A DNA stretch of 64,000 bases from contig CAWUHX010000011.1 of the NCBI GenBank assembly GCA_963922205.1, positions 1,287,249-1,351,248 on the forward strand, read 5' to 3'. The notes beneath the pieces are model-generated. The model made no database searches and was not told the origin of the DNA. It saw only the letters and a list, made by a program, of their open reading frames with translations. Position 1 is the stretch's first letter. Each line of letters starts with the position of its first letter. Below are positions 44,187 to 54,898 of this stretch, piece after piece. The stretch comes from Romanomermis culicivorax (taxonomy: Eukaryota; Nematoda; Enoplea; Mermithida; Mermithidae). Made by a program: the position numbers and the translations under genes.

Positions 44187-44752
44187 CTATAAAACATTTA
44201 AAATTAATTAGATGCATTTCTTAAAGGAGTGACTGAGAGCAGGTATCTGGAGATACTTAAAACAGACATGGAAATTAGTAAATAGAGTTTTTTGACCAAA
44301 AATAGTAGAAAATAGGAAAGAAAATTTTGAACATTTGAAGTAAAGTTGTTTGGAAATATGATGCTGAGAATATTTGTGTAAATTTGGGATTTGAGAATTT
44401 TGAAATGTTTTGATTTTAGGATTTTGAAAAGTTTTGATTAGGATTTTGAATATTTTTGAAAATGAAGTTTGATTTTAGGCAGATGGCTTCTCTCTGTTAT
44501 GGACTTGAGCAGGACCTTCACAACCAAGGTTAACTTGAAATTAACTTCAGAAGCAGTCTCCAGCCTCATCCTTGGAATATGCACGAGCTAGTTCAAGACA
44601 TAATGATTGATCAGATCCGCAGAAACTGACCACTGTGAGTCTTTTGGCACTTAGGCAGTCAGTAACTAAGCACAGTGGGAAACTAAAACCAGAAAGATCA
44701 AGAAAAGAAAAGAGCATGCACATAAAAGCAGTTGAAAATGCATGCAACTTAC
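44187..44752 (-). other. Element D accessory intron candidate (566 bp)
   Basis: On the minus strand it begins GTAAGTTG and ends 'TTTTATAG'. The interior is T-rich and mostly closed. The donor is in phase 1, while the downstream frame needs phase 0 at this acceptor. Either a later indel or another acceptor must be assumed. Confidence 0.4.
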
Positions 44753-44918
44753 CATCGGCAAAAAATGAAACATCATTTTGAGGTCCTGGAATATTGGCCC
44801 AAGTGGCATACTGCTTCTGGGTGTTTATGCCACTGCTGAATATAGGTGGCGGCTGACGAACTAAGGGTGGTCCCCGAGGTGGCAGCCCTGCAGCTGGGGG
44901 TATGGCAGGTTGCCCCAT
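44753..44918 (-). CDS. Element D accessory gene, small first exon
   Basis: The ATG at 44918 opens a 55-codon Pro-rich exon ('MGQPAIPPAAGLPPRG') that ends 'QNDVSFFADG' at a GTAAG donor. It corresponds in place, size class and final residues to the 85-nt exon of element A. Confidence 0.55.
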
Positions 44919-45571
44919 GAAACTAACTCAATATTTTTGGAAAGTGAAAAAAGGGACAACTTTGGAAATAAAAAAATTTCTAAGCTAAAGAAAGAAACCT
45001 AAATAATGCAATTGCAACTGAAACAAACAAAAACAAGCATCATGCAAGAATTGAAATCCTGAAGGTCGTCCAAGGTCTTCTCTCAGAGATTTGAGGGTCT
45101 GTTTCAATCGAAACTGAGCTGAAAGACTGCTCCCTAATAAGAACCAATAGCTAGGGGTAAGTCCCTCTACCTATATCCATAGGGGAAATGCAGGAGTTTA
45201 CACCAGAAACGCAGATGTGAAGGGACATGTTTATATACATCATATTTAACATGCATAGTATACAACTCAAGATTATACATAAGATTTTCTTACACAGAGG
45301 GACAACAGACGTGGAAAACTCAGACTACGTTTGAGAAAGTAGTGAGAGCAAAAAAATTTGGTTGTTGGGGGGCTATATGGATAAATGAATACATAACAAT
45401 GCAGAAGTGAAGTACCAAAAATTATGAGTTATAGAATTTACAAAACTTGTGAAAATTTGTTACTTTTACAGAAAATAGATACAGATATCTGACAATTTTA
45501 ACTCATTATTTAGTGAAAGCAAATGGCTGAGGAGGATCACTGGCTTCAGCTAAAAAGATTTCTCTAGCCGA
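44919..45571 (-). other. Element D pol-accessory spacer
   Basis: AT-rich DNA without a credible frame, between the integrase stop near 45572 and the accessory exon. Confidence 0.4.
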
Positions 45572-46790
45572 TCATGGAGTATAATTTTTTAGGCGAGAAA
45601 TGGATACAATTTGAGGTCTACCAGGAGAATCTAGTGCATCAATAGTGAAGACATTATGCTCAAAAGTAGAAGTGTCAGTAACAATGTATGGGCCGATGTA
45701 CTTGGGCTGTATCTTGTTGCCTTTCTTAGAGTTAACCAGTAACACGAGGTCGTTTGTGACGATCTTGCGCTGTTTGGCCTTCTTATCATAATAGGACTTA
45801 CTAGAAGTTGCTGCTCTCTCCAGGTTTTGGCCAACGTTCTTATACAGATTCAGATGAGATTGAGTTAGAATGCGCTGATAAGCATCATAATTTAAAGGTA
45901 AAATCAGACGTTTCGCGCATTCATAATCAAAAGTGATTGGAGGCTTGTGACCTCTCAGCAATTTGAATAGAGAATGGGGGGTAGCAGTGTGAGGAGTAGC
46001 ATTATAAGGAAAAACTGATAGGTATTGTTCCCAATTACCAGGGTCTTCTATGGTACACCATTTAAGTTGAGAAATTAAAATTTGATTGAATCTCTCAACC
46101 ATCCTGTTGCACTGAGGGTAACAGGCAGTAGTTTGGACTTTCCTGATCTTCAGTAGCTCACAAATGTCTTGCATGAGTTTTGAGGTGAAACAGCTACCTT
46201 GATCAGAAAGCAGAAAATGAGGAGTTCCGTGTTGCAGAATGACATTGTTCACAAAACATTGGACTATGGTAGAGGCCTTCTGATCAGGGATCAGGTGAGC
46301 GCTTACCCACTTGGTGAAATAGTTTCGGGACACAATGACCTAAGATCTATGATCACCTATAGGGGAAATATTAACAATATCAGTTGCGACAATCTCAAAT
46401 GGATATGTTGGCTTAATTGGAATCAGAGGTCCAGGAGTAGGTAGTTTAGCAGTAGTTAATTGACAGATTTTACAAGTTTTAATCCAAGTTGGCACAGGTC
46501 TTCCATTCTGGGCGACCAGAAGTGAAGTTTTATGGCATCAAGAGTACAATTGTGCCCTTGATGGTTCATAATTTTTGCACCATGGAATTGGTGAAGAACA
46601 GTATTGACAAGTGCTGTAGGGACAACAAGCTGTCTCTGAGCCTTAGACTGTCAGTAGAGTGTACCATCTTCAATGAAAAAACAGGTAAGAGACTTGAGAG
46701 GATTATCAGAGTTAAGAGCAGTTATGATTTTAATTAAAACAGGATCCTCGTTTTGAAGTTGAGTGGTTTCAGCTGGAGAGGCAATAGAAG
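45572..46790 (-). pseudogene. Element D integrase
   Basis: The HHCC domain is recognisable near 46615-46470 ('[15 protein letters not shown]', 'TCKICQLT'), with stops. The core frame 46333-45572 has '[15 protein letters not shown]', in which Asn stands at the first catalytic Asp, then 'LLSDQGSCF' and 'RMVERFNQ' with the second Asp and the Glu. The C-terminus has the 'YIGPYIVTD' GPY module. There is no chromodomain. It lies in the same order as elements A and C but is much diverged from them. Confidence 0.82.
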
Positions 46791-46791
46791 G

Positions 46792-48430
46792 TCATTCTAC
46801 TGGGGGTAACTGGAAATCATCTTTTAACAAGGCTTGAGGATTGGACACAGTAGTTTGAGCAGTGTCAGAGGTCCTAGCCATAGAGCAAGTAACTGCGTCT
46901 ATGATAGGAATATCTAACTCAGTAGCAGTAGGTAAACGAGAGTCTGTTGCCGTGATAGATGAACAGATCTCCTCAGAAGAAGTTTGAGATTGTTCAGAAG
47001 AACGAAATTCAGATCTAAAGATTTCAGAAGTGAGTTCTTCAGTCGGAGGGATAGGAGCTGTTTTGCGAAGATCTTTGCAAGACAATAAATCCGCACAGGC
47101 GTTATCCTTTCCTTTGACATACTCTACCTTATAGTCATAGTCTAGCAAGGTAATTGTGAAGCATTGCAACCTAGTGTTACTGTGCTTTTCGTCTTTTAAA
47201 CATTGTAAAGGTTTATGGTCAGTATGCACTATGACACTTTGTCCATAAACATAATGTCGGTATTTTCAAAAACCATAAACAATTGCAAGACATTCATGTT
47301 CAGTAGTACTATAGCAAGTTTCAGCATCAGTTAAGACATGCTATTATAAGTGATTATCCACTTATAGTCAGCAGATTCTTCATAGAAAACTGCACCTACT
47401 GCCATAGTACTGGCATCTGTTTGAATGATAAACTGAGGGATATCGTAAACAGGGTAACACAGCAAAGGAGTAGATGTGAGAGCAGTTTTAATACCATCAA
47501 ATGCTTGTCTTTGGAAGTCAGTTACAGTATATGTCATGTCTTTTAGGGTTGGCTCATAGAGTGGTGCCGATAAGGTAGGGAGTTTAGGTATAAAGTGCTT
47601 GCACCATTGTACAAGGCCAAGAAAGCTTCAGATCTGCTTTTTGGTACTCAGAAAATCATTATCCCAAATAGCTTTTACTTTATCTGGATCAGTGTAGATG
47701 CCATCAGAATTCAGAAGGTCACCAAGAAATTTGACCTTAGGAGGTAGAAATTCACACTTATCAGGTTGAAGAGTGAGATTAGCATCTCTGAGTGCCTTGA
47801 TGATCATCTGAAGGTGTTTGAGATGCTCTTCAAAAGTTTTCGAGAAAACAATAATATCATCTATGTAGACCAAGCAGATTTTCCAGATGTAAGAATGAAG
47901 AATTCTTTCCATCAGATGTTGAAATTCTGCAGGAGCATTTTTCAGGCCAAAGGGTAAAACCTTGAACTGAAAAAGTCCTTCTTGGCAGATGAAAGTAGTT
48001 TTATCATGAGATTCAGAGTCAAGAGGTACTTGCCAGTAGCCCGCTTTTAGATCCAAAGTGGTGAAAAACTTTACATTTCCCATTACATCTAGGCAATCAT
48101 CAATTCTATGAATTGGAAAACTATCACTAGATGTAACTTGGTCAATGCCTCAATAGTCAACTACCAGGCCTCAAGAGTCGTCCTTTTTCTTCACTAGAAA
48201 AAGAGGAGCAGCCCAAGGGGACCATGAAGGTCCAATAAAGTCTTTATTGAGAATTTCCTGAATGTGAGACCTAACTACAGGATATTGTTCAATGGGAGCA
48301 TGATAGTAGTGTCTAGCAATGGGTTGAGCATTGCCAGTATCGATGTTCACCATAAGCTCATGAGTAAAATTGGGGGGATCACCAGGTAAGCTGAAGACAT
48401 CTCGATACAGTTGGAGTATTTTAATGGCTT
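46792..48430 (-). pseudogene. Element D reverse transcriptase and RNase H
   Basis: Frames 48353-48171 ('[14 protein letters not shown]'), 48083-47628, 47537-47331 and 47229-46792 follow each other with stops or shifts. Reverse transcriptase contains 'FTTLDLKAGYWQVPL', '[11 protein letters not shown]' and an intact 'LVYIDDIIVFSK'. RNase H has 'IQTDASTMAVGAV' and 'HTDHKPLQCL'. Confidence 0.86.
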
Positions 48431-49830
48431 CAGCCTTCTAAGTGGTTGAGACAAGGGTATTTCGAGTCATTTTCTGAAGAGCTAAGTGAAGTTTTTGACA
48501 ATAAGAAGTATTAGGGAGTGATCTAATGCAGCAGGTTAGTGATCGGCTGGATCATGCTCTGATGCAGCTACAGCAACACAAGAAAGGGTATCCCGTGAGC
48601 CAATGTGTGACTTTTGCAGAGAGTGCTTTACAACAGCAACAACTTGGTTAGCGCTAAGCTTAAGACAGTTTCCAGAATTATTAACAAACAGAAGTGGACA
48701 TGTTCCATTACAGATATTAATCACTGAAGTTTCTACCAAAAATTCTTTGCTGTTAGAAGTGTTAAGTGCAGGTTGAACTATTAAATCCGGTATGGATGCC
48801 TCTGTATGTGGAAAAACATGACCACGAATCCAATGTTGAGAATAAGGTTGAATCTTAAAAGTAGCAGCAGCAACAATAAAGATAGGTTCAGCAAATTCAG
48901 CTACGACTAGATTGCTAGGATCAACAACTGTGGAAGTGTCAGTTTGAACAGGTCGATAAGATGATTCAGCTTCAATCTCTTCGACTGGCTCATCACTTCC
49001 AGATGATGGATAGTCTGAAGATTGGACAGAAATTGGAATTTCTTCTAGAATAGGTCCTTCAAGACTAGTGAGAGTTGAGATTATTTCATGAGAGTTAGGC
49101 AGATGTCTAGGAATTACGGTAAGAGGTTGCCATTTATTGGCTATCTCAATGTATCCTTGCTTAAAGTTTAAAATGGCTTGAACATCAGGATGAGCCAGAA
49201 AATCAGTTCCAATGATGTACTGGTTGCCGGTGTCATCATCAAGAATGACACATTTGACAAGATGTTGACTGAAATCAGATTCTATAGTGAATAGAACCCG
49301 ACCATGGGTCTTTACCACTGCTCCATCTGCGACATGAATGTGGCTACAGACAGGTAGAGGGGTATCAATCTTCTCAAAGGCTCTCCTAACAAGACCAGAT
49401 GATAACACAGAACACTGAGCACCTGTATCGATGATAGCATTTACAGTTACGCATCGAATTTTGATAGGAATGAGGAAGGCATTAGTAGGCAGATAGTTTT
49501 TCACATAATTGTCAGAAAGAGGAGTGCAGTTGCCTATATGGCATATTGCTTGGTATGAGATCCAAGGGTCATTCCCTGAGATGTCTTCCACATCCCAACT
49601 AATAATACTGGGAGAGAACAGAGTTGCATTAGCAGAATTATCAGGTTTAGGATCAGTTTGCACCATATTTGCAGATGGTGGTTGCGAAACTGATTCACAC
49701 TGTTGAGTAGGTTCAGGAGTACTAGAAATCAGAGTTTGAGATTGATGAGCAGGTAGTGCAAGAGGAGTAGAGGTTGTCTCATTAAAACACCTATTATCAG
49801 CAGAAAACTCAGCCCAAGGGTTTGCCGGAT
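48431..49830 (-). CDS. Element D aspartic protease and pol linker
   Basis: The frame 49666-48536 is open for 376 codons. It has an intact retropepsin site '[15 protein letters not shown]' near 49430 and '[15 protein letters not shown]', the second conserved block. A long acidic linker precedes reverse transcriptase. A stop at 48536 and further breaks to 48430 separate it from the reverse transcriptase frame. Upstream the same frame runs into the Gag tail. Confidence 0.82.
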
Positions 49831-52243
49831 CAGTCCCATTGGGGTAAAGGCGATATTCAATAGGGACATTAACAGAATCATAATGAGGAGCAGAAGTAAC
49901 AACATTACAAACATCAGCATCAGGGTCAGCATATGTGTTATAGTATGAACCACGACTACCACGATAATAGGATTTTCCTCTATTACTATAGCTGCCTCTG
50001 TTGTTTCTCCAATTTGGGTTGATGCAAACATCATTACCAAAGTTTGGATTGTAGCGGTGTTGGTACCTATCATCAGTATAAGGAACTACTTGAGGATCCG
50101 AAGAAGGTTGAGTTTGAGGATTAATGCGCTTTAACCATTTGCAGTCTGCAGTGTTGTGTGTGTGCCTTTAGTGAAGCTCACACCAGCATCCCATGGCTTG
50201 GATGGATAGAGGTTCATTATGATCCCTACTCTGAGACCCATCATAATGAAGACGAAAGTCAGAAGGATTATCAGAATGTGAATGATTCTGGCTGCCTGAG
50301 GCAGAAAAATCATGATGAGCAGAATTATTGGGACTTCCGTTAGTCGGATACTGAGAGTGAGAACGTAGAGACTCAGAAGTGAAAACAGGTTACTTATGAT
50401 TATGAACTCTGTCAGCAATTTGCTGAGAAAGGTCAGTAATCTTACCTACAGGAACAGTAGTTTCACTAAAAGATATTCTAGGTTTATCAGAAGTGGAATT
50501 ATCAGAGTTAGGACAAGGAGATTGTGAGTAAGGAAAACGTCTTCTATCATGAGGTCTTTGAGGAGGAGGAGTAGGAGGTTGAGGTTGAGACTGAGGGTCA
50601 GCTTGATGAGAATGGGTTCTTCTGCAGTACCAATCTCGGCTTTTGTAGCTTCCAGAATCTTATGAGCTTTAGAGACAGCAGTGGCAAGTTGTTGCACAGT
50701 AGTAAATTCCTGCCCATCATCACCAATTTAAATTTGGTAGAAAACAGGCATTTTCATCAAAAACGTCTTGATGACTTTCTGATGGCGGAATTTCTGATCC
50801 TTATCAGGAAATAGAAATTGAACGTAAGTCATGACTTGGCTCAGAAAAGCAGCAGGGTCTTCCCTTGAGCTCAGCATCAATGAATCTAACTCACGTTCAA
50901 GGCTCAACTTATCAGAGGTAGGAGTGAGAGTGAACATTAACATATGCTTAGGTTCCTCATAATCATTGATGTCCTGGATAGTATCACTAGGAGCATCACG
51001 AGTTAATCTGAGAAGTGCACTGATCTTGACATAATTACTTAAGTCAAAACCAAACTCACTTTCGAGACAAATGAAAAAGCGCAGCGATCGCTTGTTGGGA
51101 GTTGCTTGGTTAATGCACAGACGTGTTGTATTCTTAACTATTCCCTCAATAGGGCTTTCCTCATCACCATGTGATGGGTAGCCAATATCGGCGGTGTGAT
51201 AACCATAGTTATGTAGAAAGTTTACTGGAGGATAATCAGAAAAACCAGGAGGAGGAATAAATGGCAAGGAATTGTGAGGTATCTTGGAGGTAGGTGCATG
51301 CTCTTCTTCAATTACGGAAGAATGGGGATGACTAGGAGGATTAGATTGCTCAGAATTAGAAGTTTTTAACTTAATTACAGGAGCTATAGCAGGTATGTGA
51401 GAGGTTACAGGTACAGTACTAGTTACAGGTATACTATGAGATGGGAGAAGTTCAAGTTGAGGTAGAGAAATAATAGGGTTACTTAAATTACTTATGTGAT
51501 TTATGCAGAGGGATTAACAGGATTCGCAGAAATGAGGAGCATAACTTGTTCCATTAAAATACTTAGAGTAGCAGACATGGTAGGAGTTTGACTATTGTGC
51601 TTAGCCTGAAGTTCGTTCAGTAGTCACAGATTACTTTCCTCACTTTCTTGGGCTTTGTCTTCAAAAAAACTGAGAACTTGATTAATAGTAGCAGTAGTAG
51701 AAATATTTTGAGTAACTGACTTAGTAGCTTCCAGCAGGGCAGTTAACTGTGCCGAAGCTTCAGCTCGAAAATTTTCAATCTTAGCCATACAGGCATCACA
51801 GATGCTTCTAGGCTGAGATTTCCTGCCCTTACAAGGGCGAGAAGAGATCACAGAATAATCAACATTTACAGAATCAGAATCAGAAGAGACAGGTTGTACA
51901 GATGTTTGTTGAGAGGTAGAAATAGCAGGGCGCGATAGCAACAGCTGAATTCACGAGGCAATGTTTGCTTGAGAACTGGTGACCCTAATATGAGCAAATG
52001 CCAATTGGGAAATCAGAACTGCAACCCACTGAGGCGACTGCCCCAAGAAAACAGGGTTACAAGGTGTATTTTGAGCTGAGTTTAAAATATTAATTACATA
52101 CGGTGACTGAGCAGATAAATTTTGAGGTACCTGAGGGTGATTACTAGGTGCCAAATTGGCTGACATTTGCATCTGATCCACAGAATCCTGAGGACCAGAT
52201 CCGGCCTGTGGTAAAGTGCGAGTCAATGGCACAACTGCCTGCG
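49831..52243 (-). pseudogene. Element D gag, main part
   Basis: Minus-strand frames 52232-51951, 51941-51624, 51267-50728 and shorter ones make up Gag. The capsid-like core (51267-50728) has 'KLSLERELDSLMLSSREDP' and 'QVMTYVQFLFPDKDQK', which match element C's 'LRRELHDMKKRKGE' and 'RIKTYVHLLNYEK'. A variant knuckle C-x2-H-x4-H-x4-C lies at 50141-50182, with a stop codon inside. After it the tail is rich in Arg, Gly, Tyr and Asn (about 50070-49900) and flows into the protease frame. Confidence 0.75.
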
Positions 52244-52796
52244 TGTTGTATTTTAAAGTAAGTTGGGGACTGATGAGTCACAGCAGGATTGGGATCCCAG
52301 GATTCGTCCTTAATGTACGTTTTTTCCATGCCCACACTTACCCGATTAACTCAATTAATTGTACTTGAACCCAACACTAATTACCCCACCAATTAAGGAA
52401 AAGATGTTTCCTTAATTGTCTCCCAAGCTCAATAAACACAAGAAAGGAAATCCTTTCTTCAATTTTACTTACACAATAAAGGAACACTTACTTACAAATG
52501 CATTAGGCGAGAAAAGACAAAACAATTTCACTCCCATGCACTGGAGAGACGAAAACAAATGATGAGTGGTGTGCAGGGAGGCGGCGAGTAGAAAATAGGT
52601 GGCCAGCAGGGCACACCTATAATAAAGAAAAAACATATATGAATAACACACAATGAGAGAGCCAGCGCACGCCTACTGACGTGCACTACAGTAAGACGAC
52701 TGTTGATGGTCCGCGTTGCTCACTCCACTTGCTACCTGTGGCCCTCATGCGTGGTTCGACAAAATGACTAAAATCGGCGGAAAACACACTACAACA
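52244..52796 (-). mobile_element. Solo LTR S2 (553 bp) inside element D gag
   Basis: Same family as 42570-43123, with TGTTGTA and TACAACA ends. The flanking 4-mers TGCG (52240-52243) and TGGG (52797-52800) fit a duplication with one change. If it is removed, the gag frame from 53032 to 52797 continues directly into the frame at 52232. Confidence 0.82.
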
Positions 52797-53032
52797 TGGG
52801 CAACTGGTGCCGGTTGGGTGGAAACTACATTACTTATGGACCCAGAGGTGACTAGCCAGTTGCTAAGTGCTGTGGGAGCCACTAGCCAAATGCTATCGGC
52901 TGGTGGGGTACAAGGGATTTTTTGAGAGTTGGTTAGTGTCTTATAAAAATCTGGAAAATAACCTAAGGCAGATGTCCTATGAGGTCTAGCCTCCAGTATT
53001 CGTGAGGAGTAAAGGAAACTAGGCCTCAACAC
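52797..53032 (-). CDS. Element D gag N-terminus
   Basis: The minus-strand frame begins within 40 bases of the LTR and reads 'KTLTNSQKIPCTPPADSIW' and 'ALSNWLVTSGSISN'. It is interrupted by solo LTR S2 and resumes in phase. The start codon is uncertain: the frame opens 53032 and the first ATG may lie there. Confidence 0.55.
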
Positions 53033-53055
53033 AGAGAAGGTAAGTACTTAGTAAA

Positions 53056-53072
53056 CCAAAATAGATCACCAG
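53056..53072 (-). promoter_or_regulatory. Element D primer-binding site
   Basis: On the minus strand CTGGTGATCTATTTTGG follows the LTR. TGGTGA is shared with elements A, B and C. Confidence 0.45.
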
Positions 53073-53550
53073 TGTTGTATTTGTAAAATATTTGTGGGAC
53101 TCTTGAATCGTGATCGAACAAGAATGAGATTTGATTTTGAGTTCAAAATGATTTGGCAGGAGTTTGTTCCCAGAAAAACTTGCCTAGCATTGGGCCAGGG
53201 CATGTACTTGCTTTCTTTTTCGACAAACACTCAAAATTATTTTACCAATAAAATATTCTAAATTGAGAAATCGGCGATCTCTCAATTTAAAATAATTTCC
53301 AGGACAGCAATAAAAATGCGCAGCGTGGGGTTTACTCAGCAAAAAAAACACTGTGGATAAAAAATTATAAAACAAAGAACTTATTCACTGATCAAAATTC
53401 CAGCACATAATGCAATGACCTCAGTAATTGCGTCGCCAGGTTTGATTTTTGATGAGATTCTTGAGACATGCTCATCTTTGGTTGTAAGGTGTAAGAACTT
53501 GTAAAGTGACATTAAAACAGTTGTGGAAGACTGGAAATGTCACTACAACA
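53073..53550 (-). repeat. Element D 5' LTR (478 bp)
   Basis: Pair of 28601-29095. It is bordered on the outside by CACA (53551-53554) and satellite. Confidence 0.9.
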
Positions 53551-53790
53551 CACAGGGAATTTGATGAATGTGATCACTTTACACACTAAATCATATTGAG
53601 AGTAAACAAATGTATTTCTGTGATTTTTAAGGGAAGATGTTTCATGACCATGGGGGGATGCAGTCAGTACACACAAAAACTAGTCATTTGTATAAACAAA
53701 GGTACTTCTGTGATCTTTTGGGTTGAGGGATTCTGGACCACAAAGAATTCAATAAATACAGTCACCTTTCAGTCTATTTACAACGATTTT
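53551..53790. repeat. Satellite array continued, two to three diverged units
   Basis: The words 'gggaatttgatgaatg', 'gatcactttacaca', 'gtaaacaaatgtatttctg' and 'aattcaataaata' follow the order of the ~97-bp unit described at 26560-27490. Confidence 0.75.
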
Positions 53791-53960
53791 TAAGTACTAT
53801 GTGGTTTACATATCTTTTACTTTTACCCAAGGGGAGAAGAATTCGTTGCTTGAAGATTGTTTTTTATTGTTTTTTTGACATGAAGATGACCAAATTTAAA
53901 ACTTCAATATGCTTCCATGAAGATTTTGGTGCATGATTGAGGCCCAATAAAAAGAGGTGA
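53791..53960. other. Unassigned spacer
   Basis: AT-rich, no feature recognised. Confidence 0.3.
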
Positions 53961-54168
53961 ACTAGTTTGTTAGAAAATGCCCCAAAAGGGGCAGAAAAAA
54001 AGAATATACTTTCTTGGATAGCTGCCATGCCAGAAAAAGAAGTGGACTAGATTTTTGAGAAATTGGGTCAAAGTTGATAAAAATTCACTTTCTTTATATT
54101 GGATTTTCATTCTTTCTCAAAAACATTTTCCATGTCTATGAAAAAGTATATTCTACAGCTGAGTGCAT
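53961..54168 (+). repeat. Left inverted terminal repeat of the foldback element
   Basis: Reverse complement of 60781-60985 with few substitutions and one ~10-base indel near 54020. Confidence 0.8.
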
Positions 54169-54283
54169 CAACACTTTCTAACCAAACATGCGCATCTCTG
54201 AAAGTTTGAGGAGGGTACAGGGGTGGACCTTGGTTTGTTGGCGTTTTTGGAGACAAAAAGTTCAAAAAAGGTTGACTAAAAAA

Positions 54284-54841
54284 TGTTGGGGATGCACTTA
54301 CAGTAACGGGCATCCCATCCATGCAAATTGTGAAGATGATGAGAAGGCCTCATTATGTGGGCTTGACTGCCTTTAAAAGGCAATATGTGACATGTTATGA
54401 TCATTCTCTCACAATTTATGTTTATTTTGTGTGAGCTCCCCGACCCCCATTATTTTGTTATTGTCATTTTTATGCCAATAAACTGGGAGGGCTGATTGGT
54501 GGTTGTTCAATGATTGTTTAGTGGAAATTGACTTTTATATTGGGCCACATATGTTCTGCTAGAGCAGCATATCACATTCCTGACTTTTACAAGAGCCATT
54601 GGGTAAGGTTCTCTGGAGTACTCTGGCAATTTTTCAGGTGCAGACTGCTGGATTCCAGTTGCTGAATAGCGACTGAAGGTTATGTTTAAGTCTGATAAAG
54701 AACTGTTGCACTATATCAGCCTTTACCAATAGGAAGCTCATTTGAGTGACCCATGGTAGCTAGTTTGATAAGAGTTAGTAGTCTCTTTAGTCATATGCTG
54801 ACTTCTTTGAACCAAAGCAGAGAGAGGCCTCAAACATAACA
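54284..54841 (+). repeat. Element E 5' LTR (558 bp)
   Basis: It starts 'tgttggggatgcac' and ends 'aacataaca'. It aligns with 59116-59675 along its length, with 'tgactgcctttaaaaggcaa', 'ttctctggagtactctgg' and 'ccaataggaagctcatttga' in both. 'tggtggc' after it (54844) is a possible primer site. Confidence 0.88.
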
Positions 54842-54898
54842 AGTGGTGGCTTTTAACACTTGCATCATTGAAAAGCACACAGTCACCCAGAGTTCTAA

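Larger units (their letters stand above)
28601..53550 (-). mobile_element. Element D: ~14-kb Ty3/Gypsy retrotransposon with accessory exonuclease-like locus, holding three later insertions
   Basis: Two LTRs (5' 53073-53550, 3' 28601-29095, minus orientation) begin TGTTGTA and end ACAACA. Outside lies a 4-bp CACA duplication, and the two flanks rejoin into one satellite unit. Removing element C (plus its CCTT duplication) and the solo LTRs at 42570-43123 and 52244-52796 leaves about 14.06 kb with a single gag, pol and accessory locus. Across the solo LTR at 52244 the gag frame rejoins exactly, which supports this reading over two separate elements. The copy is decayed, with frameshifts and stops in every gene. 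Confidence 0.88.

Noticed and set aside
42570-52796. Reading 42570-52796 as one complete LTR element with its own two LTRs
   Set aside because: The outer flanks (AACA and TGGG) do not match each other, while each LTR has its own flanking 4-mer pair. The gag frame also rejoins across the right-hand LTR.
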